From: Pseudomonadota bacterium
Lineage (GTDB): Bacteria > Pseudomonadota > Gammaproteobacteria > Burkholderiales > Burkholderiaceae
Direction of reading: 5' to 3'
Length of the DNA stretch: 46,045 bases
NCBI GenBank assembly: GCA_021778935.1
Contig: JAJYBQ010000002.1
Coordinates: 1-46,045 of the forward strand
Shown piece by piece: positions 1 through 7,785 of the stretch. The notes beneath the pieces are model-generated. The model was not told the DNA's origin, made no database searches, and was given only the letters and a program-made list of their open reading frames with translations. How positions within the stretch are numbered: the stretch's first letter is position 1; each line of letters starts with the position of its first letter. Made by a program: the position numbers and the translations under genes.

Positions 1-261
1 AATGAACTGCAGCGCGCGGGCCGATCGAAGTTCGATGCGATCGTGGAAGCGGCGGGCGTGCGTCTGCGGCCGATCCTGATGACGACGGCGGCGATGGTGC
101 TGGGCGTGTTCCCGCTGGTGATCGCCGCGGGTGCCGGCGCGGCCGGCCGGCAGGCGATGGGCTGGGTGGTGTTCGCCGGCCTGTCGATCGGCACGATCTT
201 CACGCTGTTCGTGGTGCCGGCGATGTACATGTTCCTCGGCGCGGTGCATACGCGCCGTTGA
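1..261 (+). CDS. RND-family (HAE1-type) efflux transporter, C-terminal fragment
   Basis: Frame 1 is open from the first base to TGA at 259-261 and encodes about 86 residues. They match the last part of AcrB/MexF-like hydrophobe/amphiphile RND pumps: an 'RLRPILMTT' segment, then AMVLGVFPL, a GAGAAGRQAMG stretch and a last transmembrane helix ending 'FTLFVVPAMYMFL'. In this family the protein is the proton-driven inner-membrane pump of a tripartite efflux system. The start and most of the gene lie outside the window, so substrate and operon partners cannot be judged. The short basic tail after the last helix is a normal end, so the 3' end looks intact. Confidence 0.93.
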   Translation, partial: NELQRAGRSKFDAIVEAAGVRLRPILMTTAAMVLGVFPLVIAAGAGAAGRQAMGWVVFAGLSIGTIFTLFVVPAMYMFLGAVHTRR

Positions 262-648
262 TCGGGTTGCGGATCTGGGAGTCTCCTTGATTTCCGTGTG
301 TTTTAGGACGGTAGCGGCATCCAGGATTCATGCGGGCTCAAACCGTGGCCCCAATTATTTATTCTTTTGAATCAATGCGTTCCTGAGTCCTGAATTTCCT
401 CTTTTCTGAAGCCGCGCTCCTCGCCCACGCTTCGGCCAACACCACGGCGGCCTACTCGCTCACGGACCATTCTCGGTTGCGGGAACTTGTCGAAGCCGGA
501 TTCGCACCGTGAGTGTTTCCGTGCTTTCTTCAGCGTAGGAAAATTGGACCACCGGGAAGCCGACGCTCGCGAAATATCGCTCGCGACCCCTTGCGGACCC
601 CTGGCGCTTCCAGGAAGCGGGCACACATACCGACGAGCGGACTTTCGA
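262..648. other. Intergenic region between convergent RND and PEP-CTERM genes
   Basis: This 387-bp stretch separates the convergent ends of the RND gene and the PEP-CTERM protein gene. Short frames exist on both strands, but none shows a recognisable domain or a good ribosome-binding site. The left half is AT-richer (for example around 355-372). The only structure seen is the short inverted repeat listed at 605-619. Confidence 0.6.
605..619 (-). terminator. Small hairpin downstream of the PEP-CTERM gene
   Basis: CGCTTCC-A-GGAAGCG is a perfect inverted repeat with 7-bp arms, about 30 bp past the TAG of the minus-strand gene ending at 649. It could fold in the 3' UTR. There is no T-tract after it on either strand, so it is not a textbook intrinsic terminator. 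Confidence 0.25.
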
Positions 649-3462
649 CTACGACTTCGACTCCCCAATGCGGCGCCGCAGCCTTCCGCCACCCGCCGCG
701 GTCAGTCCAATCAAGGCCATGCCGTACAAGCCGAGCGGACCGGGTTCGGGCACGCCCGTAGTGCCACCGGCCGGTCCCGAGAATGGATCGAGCGATCCGC
801 CGCCAGCAAGCGAAAAAGTCTTGCCTTCAAGGTAGCCATTCTGCGCGTCATTGACGTTGTAATAAATTGATACGCCACTTGCTGCCGAAAGATCGGCAAG
901 CTGGGCACTGCCGCCCAGCAGGTCGAGGTAGTTGACGTAAAACGCATTCCCCGAACCCTGGGTCAGGTCCAGGCTGTTGCCGACGCTGAGCTGCAGGGCA
1001 CCCCAGGCGAAGTTGTTCGTGAACCCATCCCCGGCAAAACCTGCGAGGGAAAACTGGTGCGAGGTGCCCATGGCGCCGGAGAAGATCAGCGTCGCCAGGG
1101 AGGTGTCCCACAGCGAGTTTTGCGTGCTCTGATTGAAAAAGTTGTTCTGCACGTCGAACACGTCCCCGGCGCCCCCTTTCAGGTAGCCACTCGAGCCGAT
1201 GTTGAGGGTGGTGAAGGTCTGGGTGGACGGGTCGCTGAGGTAGGCACCGTTGTTCGTGAAGGTGCCCGTCCAGGCGACGTCCGCATTCGAGGTCCTGAGG
1301 GTTGCACCGGAATCCACGGTGACTGCGCCGCCGAGGTGACTGCCGGTGGCCATGACCAGTGTGCCGCCGCTCACGCTCGTGCCGCGGGAGAAGGAGCTGT
1401 TGCCGCCGACCGTCCAGGTGCTCGAGCCGGTTTTGGCGAAGTTCGTGAAGCCATGGTACTGACCGCCGACGCTCGTACTGTCGAGGTTGAACGTATTGCC
1501 GGATGGAGCGTTCCGATCGCCGCCCAAGGCGAGGGTATTGCTGCCCCAGCTGACCACCGCACCGGTGATCTTCGAACCGGCCTCGAGCGTCAACGTATTG
1601 CCGTTGCCTTGTAGCAGCACCGCATCGTTTCTCGGGCCGACGCCACCATCGGCCCGCCCGCCGGCGATGGTGCCGGCGTTGATGAGGTTCGCGTGGCCCA
1701 GTGCTAGAACGCCAACGCCTCCGGAGCCTCCCATACCAAACGCACCTCCCGAACCGCTCGGGCCATCGACACCGTCCGCACCAGCCGACGCTTGGGCATT
1801 AGTTGGCCCAGAGCCCAAACAACCATACACGCCAGTATTGCCGCTGCACCATGAGCCTCTTCCTCCGGAAGCTCCCTTCCCGCCGAATCCCCCGTCACCG
1901 CCGGCGCTTCCGACTCCCGCATTGCCGCCATTGCCACCGGCAATCGAACCCTTGTTGACCACCGCGGCATTCTTAAGCATCACCCCCACACCCCCTGAGC
2001 CGGCCAATCCGCCGGCCCCTCCATTGCCGCCCGTTCCGCCAATCCCGCCAGCACCGCCGCTTTCCGGAATATCCGTAATGACGTACGACTCACCATTAGT
2101 TTCCAAAGAGCTTTCAAAGTCGGAGTTAGGAGGTTGTTCCTCTTTGAGTAGCCTTTGCCTTTCAGCGTACCATCCGCTACCTCCACCGCCCCCCCAGCCG
2201 CCCGCGCCGCCTGTCCCTCCGCTGCCGCCTGCCCCCCCGTTTCCGCCAACAATCGTTCCTGCGTTGTTTAACCTTCCGCCGGTTAGATCAGCACCCAAGC
2301 CTCCGTCTCCCCCCGTTCCTCCATTGCCTCCGCCTCCACCGTTGCCCCCATTTCCCCCTGCGGAACCCGGCGCACCGGCGATGTAGTAACTACCAGTATC
2401 AGTTAGCTGATTTATAGCAGCGGGATAAGACTGTCTATAAACTTTTGCGGCGGATGCGTCCGGACCACCGGACGCGCCGCCTTCGCCTCCCGCGCCGCCC
2501 TCGCCTCCCACGCCGCCTTTGCCACCCACGCCGCCGGTGATCTTCCCAGTGCTCGTGACTGTTCCTACACTCAACAACAGCCCCGCGCCTCCCGCGCCGC
2601 CGTTGCCGCCGCCCGCACCGCCACCTCCAGTGCCGCCGTTGTTTCCGCCATAGCCATCGCCGCCACCGCCCCCATCGCCGCCCGCGCCCCCATTGCCCCC
2701 GCTCCCGCCACGCCCCCCTTTGACGACACCCGCCAGATTGATGCCCCCCTGGGCGTGGGTGACCACCAAGCCTGCGCCACCGGGAGATCCACCAACCGAC
2801 GCGCCACCATCGCCGCCGGGGCCCCCGAGGCCCCCAAGGGAAAAACAGGGCCAGACGGGGCAAGGGAAAAAGCTATAGTCGGAGACACGACTACCAGTGG
2901 AATAAAAGAGGCCACTAAAGCCGTAAGCCCCGGATCCGCCCTGGCCGCCATAGCCCCCGCCGCCGCCGTTGCCTCCATTGCCTCCGAGCACGCTGATGAT
3001 AGCGCTGGAGAGGGTGCCGCTGAAGATGGCACCGCCGATGCCACCAGAACTGCCCAGCGATCCCGCCCCCCCCTGTGCGCCACCAGATCCGGGGTCTCCC
3101 AGAGACGTGCCACCAAAGCCGTCGATGCCGGTCTGGCCTTGAGTACCATTGAATCCATTGGGGCCCGGTGCCCAAAAGCCGCCGTGGAGGGTACCGCCGG
3201 AGACAGCACCGGCGTGGCCGCCAGAGCTGCTCAGCGATCCCGTATCCCCCTGTGTGCCGCCCGATCCAGGGCCTCCTGGCGACGCGCCGACCACGTGGCT
3301 GGCCCACGCGACCGGCATCCTCAAACAGGTTGCGGCAACCGCGATGGCGAGTGTGAGGGCAGTAGGCCGACTCGCGGGATTGGAGCCGCGCCAGCTTATA
3401 TTCCGTGGCCGAGGTGCAGACTGGACAATGCGCTTCGAGAGTGCATGGGCGAGAGTTTGCAT
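649..3462 (-). CDS. Glycine-rich autotransporter-passenger-like protein with PEP-CTERM sorting signal
   Basis: Exported surface protein of 937 residues. The frame is open further upstream, but ATG at 3462 is chosen because AAGGAAA lies about 10 bases before it and a signal sequence follows (hydrophobic run ending near 'VAWASHV', residues ~35-60). The first half has blocks of GG-x-GG repeats. Between them are five short beta-like segments of the form N-x-G-x-I-x-GG, such as 'NNAGTIVGG', 'NKGSIAGG' and 'NAGTIAGG'. A stretch resembling the autotransporter-associated beta-strand repeat follows ('TVSG..' type, 'SVSGGTLVMATGS'). The last ~34 residues are a PEP-CTERM tail: VPEPGPLGLYG, a hydrophobic helix, then RLRRR. 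In this family the tail is processed by exosortase/archaeosortase-type enzymes; none is encoded in this window. No autotransporter barrel is present. Function is unknown; a surface or matrix role is inferred. Confidence 0.85.
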   Translation of the reverse strand: MQTLAHALSKRIVQSAPRPRNISWRGSNPASRPTALTLAIAVAATCLRMPVAWASHVVGASPGGPGSGGTQGDTGSLSSSGGHAGAVSGGTLHGGFWAPGPNGFNGTQGQTGIDGFGGTSLGDPGSGGAQGGAGSLGSSGGIGGAIFSGTLSSAIISVLGGNGGNGGGGGYGGQGGSGAYGFSGLFYSTGSRVSDYSFFPCPVWPCFSLGGLGGPGGDGGASVGGSPGGAGLVVTHAQGGINLAGVVKGGRGGSGGNGGAGGDGGGGGDGYGGNNGGTGGGGAGGGNGGAGGAGLLLSVGTVTSTGKITGGVGGKGGVGGEGGAGGEGGASGGPDASAAKVYRQSYPAAINQLTDTGSYYIAGAPGSAGGNGGNGGGGGNGGTGGDGGLGADLTGGRLNNAGTIVGGNGGAGGSGGTGGAGGWGGGGGSGWYAERQRLLKEEQPPNSDFESSLETNGESYVITDIPESGGAGGIGGTGGNGGAGGLAGSGGVGVMLKNAAVVNKGSIAGGNGGNAGVGSAGGDGGFGGKGASGGRGSWCSGNTGVYGCLGSGPTNAQASAGADGVDGPSGSGGAFGMGGSGGVGVLALGHANLINAGTIAGGRADGGVGPRNDAVLLQGNGNTLTLEAGSKITGAVVSWGSNTLALGGDRNAPSGNTFNLDSTSVGGQYHGFTNFAKTGSSTWTVGGNSSFSRGTSVSGGTLVMATGSHLGGAVTVDSGATLRTSNADVAWTGTFTNNGAYLSDPSTQTFTTLNIGSSGYLKGGAGDVFDVQNNFFNQSTQNSLWDTSLATLIFSGAMGTSHQFSLAGFAGDGFTNNFAWGALQLSVGNSLDLTQGSGNAFYVNYLDLLGGSAQLADLSAASGVSIYYNVNDAQNGYLEGKTFSLAGGGSLDPFSGPAGGTTGVPEPGPLGLYGMALIGLTAAGGGRLRRRIGESKS

Positions 3463-3618
3463 AGTCACGGATTTCCTTTTTTGTCCACTGCTGTCCGATT
3501 GACGAATCGGTGGGGAACGGGTCAGCGCATCAATGAACGGCGATGTCCCGCTCGGTGTTGAACGGGACGGGCAGCAACTCCGGGAAGCGATCCTACGTGA
3601 CCCATTTCTGAACGGCAA

Positions 3619-3658
3619 CACTGGGTTGTCATGTTGATATCAACATGACAACCCAGTG
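3619..3658. repeat. Perfect 40-bp palindrome
   Basis: Two 20-base arms, the left reading CACTGGGTTGTCATGTTGAT, are exact reverse complements with no spacer. The element sits 157-196 bp upstream of the PEP-CTERM gene start and about 97-136 bp past the stop of the glycosyltransferase ending the T1SS operon, both on the minus strand. No T-tract follows, so an intrinsic terminator is not obvious. It could be a dyad operator, a transcript hairpin between the two units, or an insertion-sequence footprint. Confidence 0.9.
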
Positions 3659-3754
3659 CGGTCGCGCTGGATTTCCCGATTCCGGATTCCAAGCGCGCCA
3701 CCGGACATCCGGGAACTCGGTTATCGCGCAAGACGCCGGCCGCTATCGCAGGTT

Positions 3755-4960
3755 TCACGTTTTTCCGGCGCGCATCGCGCAGATCGCTTCCACGCCGGCA
3801 ACGATGTTCTCCACGGCCGCCGCCTTATCCGAGCCGCGGTGCCGCGCGGCAAACTCCTTCGCTTGTGCGGCGCAGGTTCCGGTTTCCATCACGTTGCCAA
3901 TCGTCATTTCCACGCCGGCCAGGGTCTGCTGACCCCGCAGCACGAGCCCCGCACCCATCGATGCGACGCGTAGGGCCGTGAGACCCGCTTCGAGATGCTG
4001 GGGCGCGCACAACTGCGGAATTCCGTGAAGCAGCGTGGTCGCGACCGTCCCTGCGGGAGCGTACGAGACGCACAGATCCATCCCGTCGCAAAGCGGATCG
4101 ATCCGCACGGGTTCACTCGTCACGATCAGGCCAGGCCGAGCCAGCGAGGCAGTCAAGCCGCGAGGAAGGTCGGGCGCATGACAGACGACGTCGGCGTCGA
4201 TCGAGGAAAGCGCTTTGAGGATTGCGCCACAGCCGGGCATTTGCGACCGGAGATATGCGAACACGCGGTGTTTGCCGCGCCCCGCCCATTCGACGGTCTT
4301 GCCATATCCCAGTTCGTCAAAGACCCCAACGTACCGCTCGTTGGCGCGCGCGCCGTAGTGATCGAGTTCCGGATAGGTTGCGAGCCAGCGCGGACAATCG
4401 TCGAAAAGCTCCGAGAGCGCGACGAGCCCGCGCAGATGCATCGCCGAAAGGACGCGGTTGGCGAGGTCGAGCGCCTGCGCTTCCGCGAGCGCTGCGGCCT
4501 CCACGGGAATTTCCGGAAATGCGGGCAAGGGGGCCACGCGCGGCGGGATTTCGAACCCGGTGCCGATCCAGGCCGTGGGGATCCCCAGCGAGCGCGCGGC
4601 CAGCGCTGCCGTCGGCGCATGGTCGAGAACGATCGCGTCGGGCGCGTACATCCGGATCAGATTGATCCATGCCTGCATCAGTCCCACCAGATGGGATGCT
4701 TCGCCCCACCCCTGATGCAGGAGGATGTCGGCGTAGCTCGCCAGCTTCGCGCCGGCGTGGGGCACGGGGGACGGCGGACAGATCGGCGCCTGGACGAACG
4801 CCAGCCCGGCCGGCGCCAAGGTGTGGGCCGCGCACCCCAGATCCCGTGCAGCGACCAGCACGACGTGCCCGTGCGCCTTCAGCCGATCGGCAAGCGGCCG
4901 GATGCGCGAGAGGTGTCCCAGATTGCGGCCCAGTTCCCAGGCGACGAGGATCCGGCTCAT
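3755..4960 (-). CDS. Glycosyltransferase, GT1/UGT-like (GT-B fold)
   Basis: A 401-residue protein beginning 'MSRILVAWELGRNLGHLSR', the GT-B N-terminal pattern with the glycine/histidine loop seen in macrolide-type and EryCIII-like transferases. The C-terminal half has the donor-binding pattern of the UGT family around 'YAPAGTVATTLLHGIPQLCAP', where the nucleotide sugar is bound. It has no signal peptide or membrane helix and is probably cytoplasmic. Its ATG directly follows the TAG of the TolC-like gene, so it is probably translationally coupled and the last gene of the T1SS operon. Glycosylation of the secreted RTX protein or of a surface glycan is an inference from context. The acceptor cannot be read from sequence. 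Confidence 0.8.
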   Translation of the reverse strand: MSRILVAWELGRNLGHLSRIRPLADRLKAHGHVVLVAARDLGCAAHTLAPAGLAFVQAPICPPSPVPHAGAKLASYADILLHQGWGEASHLVGLMQAWINLIRMYAPDAIVLDHAPTAALAARSLGIPTAWIGTGFEIPPRVAPLPAFPEIPVEAAALAEAQALDLANRVLSAMHLRGLVALSELFDDCPRWLATYPELDHYGARANERYVGVFDELGYGKTVEWAGRGKHRVFAYLRSQMPGCGAILKALSSIDADVVCHAPDLPRGLTASLARPGLIVTSEPVRIDPLCDGMDLCVSYAPAGTVATTLLHGIPQLCAPQHLEAGLTALRVASMGAGLVLRGQQTLAGVEMTIGNVMETGTCAAQAKEFAARHRGSDKAAAVENIVAGVEAICAMRAGKT

Positions 4961-6331
4961 CTACCGTTGCAGCGCAGAGCCGAGCATGGCGTTCAACCGC
5001 AGAAGGTCGGCGATGTCGAGCGCGCCCGCCGCCGCCTTGAGTTTCAGGCTTTGCAGCAGGGTTTCGTATCGGGCCTTGGCGAGATCGCGCTGCGCGGCGT
5101 ATCGCTGGCGCTGCGCTTCGAGCACGTCCAGATTGGTCCGCAATCCTACCCGGTATCCTTTCTGGTTCCCGGTCAGCGCATGAATCCCGGCATCGAGCGC
5201 AAACCGCAGCGCCCGGATCTGTTCGAGCCCATCCATCACGCCTTCGAACGCGTTGCTTGCATCGACGGCGACCTGCCGGCGCGCGGCGTCGAGCTTGGCT
5301 TGCGCCTTCTCTTTCCTTGCGCCGGCTTGCGCGATTTTGCCTTGCATTGCGCCGCCGTCGACGATGGGCATGTTGAACTGCAGCATCGCCGTCTGGGCCA
5401 TCGCGTTGGTCGCGAAATCGATCGGGTTTACGTTGTTCCCGGACGAATAATTGCGGCCATAAGATCCGACCAGATCGAGCGTCGGAAGCCGCTGCGCCCG
5501 CGCGCGTTCGACCTCCAACCCCGCCGCATCGACCGCGGCCTCTCCGGCCATGACGGAGGGATTATCTGCCCGGGCATGTTCGACCCAGGGGTCCACTTCC
5601 GCGGGATCGGGCGCGGAGATGCGGATATCGTCCCGCAGCGCCGCAAACGGCGTGGCCGGAAACGGTCCGAGGATCTTCTCCAGATCGGCACGCTTGCTCT
5701 CCACATCCGATCGGGCCGACAAGCTCTCGTACCGCGCCATCGCTGCCTTGGCCGCCGCCTCGTCCACATCCGTGATGCTGCCGACGCCGGTATCGAAGCG
5801 GTGCTTTGCCGCGATCCGCTGTTGCTCGGCCGCGCGAACCTGCGCAGTGGCCGCGGCAAGCGACTCCTGCGCAACCAGCACTCCGAAATACGCCTGGACG
5901 ACTCGGATGATGAGGTCCTGTTCCGCGAGGGAAAACTGTGCGTTCGCCTGATCGGCAAGCCGGTGGCTCTCCCGGTACGCCTCGAAGTCCTGAACGTGCA
6001 CCAACGGAATGTTCAGTTGCACGGTCCAGCCCACGGCATTGAACGTGCGATCGACCATCGGCAGTCCGGTGTACGAAACCGGCCCGCCGGTTCTGCCCAT
6101 TTGCGAATTTGCGCCCAGCGACGGCAGCAGCGCGGAACGGGAAATCCGCACCTGGTCCACGGCAACCACAAGATCCTGCCGCTGCCCCGCGATCGTGGGG
6201 TCGTTCTGCACCGCCAATCGGTACGCATCCAGGAGATCGAACGCCTGTGTGCGAATCGGCAGCAGGAAGAGCAGCGCGGCAAGAGCGTTCGCGACCACGA
6301 GGATCGCCCGCGTTCGTCCTCGCGCGTTCAT
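4961..6331 (-). CDS. TolC-family outer-membrane channel of a type I secretion system
   Basis: A 456-residue protein with a clear signal peptide (hydrophobic ~10-25, cleavage near TQA-F), then 'LLDAYRLAVQNDPTIAGQRQDL', the start of the first TolC repeat. Two long alpha-hairpin repeats follow, with typical phrases 'FDTGVGSITDVDEA' and 'YRVGLRTNLDVLEAQRQ'. TolC-type proteins form trimeric outer-membrane and periplasmic tunnels; this one should be the exit duct for the adjacent RTX protein. Its ATG overlaps the TGA of the membrane-fusion gene by 4 bp (ATGA), and its stop abuts the glycosyltransferase start, which indicates one transcript. Length and repeat structure are normal for the family. Confidence 0.93.
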   Translation of the reverse strand: MNARGRTRAILVVANALAALLFLLPIRTQAFDLLDAYRLAVQNDPTIAGQRQDLVVAVDQVRISRSALLPSLGANSQMGRTGGPVSYTGLPMVDRTFNAVGWTVQLNIPLVHVQDFEAYRESHRLADQANAQFSLAEQDLIIRVVQAYFGVLVAQESLAAATAQVRAAEQQRIAAKHRFDTGVGSITDVDEAAAKAAMARYESLSARSDVESKRADLEKILGPFPATPFAALRDDIRISAPDPAEVDPWVEHARADNPSVMAGEAAVDAAGLEVERARAQRLPTLDLVGSYGRNYSSGNNVNPIDFATNAMAQTAMLQFNMPIVDGGAMQGKIAQAGARKEKAQAKLDAARRQVAVDASNAFEGVMDGLEQIRALRFALDAGIHALTGNQKGYRVGLRTNLDVLEAQRQRYAAQRDLAKARYETLLQSLKLKAAAGALDIADLLRLNAMLGSALQR

Positions 6332-7725
6332 CGTTCGCCACCGCTTTCCGCGAAGGTCTTCTCGATCGGCGAAAGTATGTAGTTCAAGACCGTGCGCTTG
6401 CCCTCCTGGATCTCCGCCGAGACATCCATTCCCGCCAGCAGCCGCAAGCGACCGCCCGGTCCGTTCAGGCTTTGCCGATCCAGGTCGATGAGCGCCCGAT
6501 AGGTTCGCGGGTCTGCCGCCGCGGATTCATCCGATCCCCCGGGATTTCCGCTTCCGGACTGGGCGGAACGGTTGCGCTGCGCATCGGAATCCGGAGAAAT
6601 CTGAGCGACCTGGCCGCGGATCGTTCCGTATTTCTGAAAAGGATAGGCGGCAAGTTTCACTTCGACCGCCTGGCCGACGCGCACGAACCCCACGTCCGCG
6701 TTGCGAATCATCACCTCGGCGCGCAAGGGCTCGTGTTCCGGAACGAGGGAAAGCAAGACGGTTCCGGCGGAAACGACCGACCCGACGGTGTGCGTTGCGA
6801 TGTCCTTGACGACCCCGGCTTGCGGTGCGCGCAATTCCAGCAGGCGATCCTTGTGTTCCTGCTTGCGGACCTCCTGCGTGAGCTTTTCATATTCGCCTTG
6901 CGCCTGGACCATTTCGTTTTGCAGATCGCTGCGATACTTCGACGTAATGCCGTCGCGCTGCCGGCTCTCCTCCGCGATCGCGGCCTGGAGGCTCGCGACC
7001 CGGGCCTGCTGTGCGCGCAGCTCCTGATCGTTTTCGAGAAACTGCCGCTGCTTCTCGTCGACGAGCACCCGCGGCACATAGCCGTCCTGGCCCAGGCGGC
7101 GATACGAGTCGGCCTGCGCCGCCAACGAGGGTTCGAGGCGTTGGAGCTTCTCCAGGGTTGCCGTCCCGGCCTGCAAATCCTCCTTTGCGCGCTCCACCGC
7201 GTCGGTCTGTTTTTCGACCGCATCGCGATACGCGCGGCGGCGGTCGTCGAACTGCGCCTGCACACGGGCGAACAACGCCGGAGGATCCCCTGCGGCGTGC
7301 GGCAATCCCCTTCTGCCGCCCAGTTCGGCCTGGATTCGGCGAAGCTCAAGACCTTTGCGCGCCTGCGCATCGGTCAACGCCGCCGTATCGGCCTGCGCAT
7401 CCGACGCGTCCATGCGCAGCAGGACTTGCCCCGCGGCAACGGCTTGCCCCTCCTGGACGAGGATTTCCTGGACGATTCCGCCATCGGCGGGCTGCACGAT
7501 CTTGACGTAGGACCGCGGTACCAGGTGCCCCGTGGCGCTCGCGATGATGTCCAATTTCCCGAATGTCGCCCAGGCGATCAAGAGCAGAAACAGCGCCGCC
7601 ACGGCGTAGAGCACCGCGCGCGGCAGGGGCGCGGGGGGATCCTCCTGCAGCGAGAGCAGCGCGGGCGCGAAGGCAAGCGCCTCGCGCGGGATCTGCGGAT
7701 TCCATTGCGGCGTGGAACTACTCAT
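6328..7725 (-). CDS. Type I secretion membrane-fusion protein (HlyD family)
   Basis: A 465-residue protein with a short cytoplasmic N-terminus rich in Pro and Ala, one transmembrane helix at ~37-56, then the lipoyl/barrel-sandwich half-motif 'VKIVQPADGGIVQEILVQEGQAV'. A long alpha-helical hairpin rich in Gln/Arg/Glu follows (~105-290), then the second half-motif 'ELRAPQAGVVKDIATHTVG' and a C-terminal beta-barrel. This is the HlyD/LapC/PrsE layout. It links the inner-membrane ABC exporter to the TolC channel. A Ser/Gly/Ala/Asp-rich insert ('SAQSGSGNPGGSDESAAADP', ~385-405) interrupts the C-terminal barrel. The gene begins 60 bp after the RTX gene stop and overlaps the TolC-like gene by 4 bp. 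Confidence 0.94.
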   Translation of the reverse strand: MSSSTPQWNPQIPREALAFAPALLSLQEDPPAPLPRAVLYAVAALFLLLIAWATFGKLDIIASATGHLVPRSYVKIVQPADGGIVQEILVQEGQAVAAGQVLLRMDASDAQADTAALTDAQARKGLELRRIQAELGGRRGLPHAAGDPPALFARVQAQFDDRRRAYRDAVEKQTDAVERAKEDLQAGTATLEKLQRLEPSLAAQADSYRRLGQDGYVPRVLVDEKQRQFLENDQELRAQQARVASLQAAIAEESRQRDGITSKYRSDLQNEMVQAQGEYEKLTQEVRKQEHKDRLLELRAPQAGVVKDIATHTVGSVVSAGTVLLSLVPEHEPLRAEVMIRNADVGFVRVGQAVEVKLAAYPFQKYGTIRGQVAQISPDSDAQRNRSAQSGSGNPGGSDESAAADPRTYRALIDLDRQSLNGPGGRLRLLAGMDVSAEIQEGKRTVLNYILSPIEKTFAESGGER

Positions 7726-7785
7726 CTGCGCAACATTCCGGAATCCCCGACGCGGCCAACGCCGGGGTTCGCGTCATCGGCGCCC

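Noticed and set aside
1487..2386. Plus-strand proline-rich 299-codon frame
   Set aside because: It is the antisense reading of the glycine-rich repeats of the PEP-CTERM protein.
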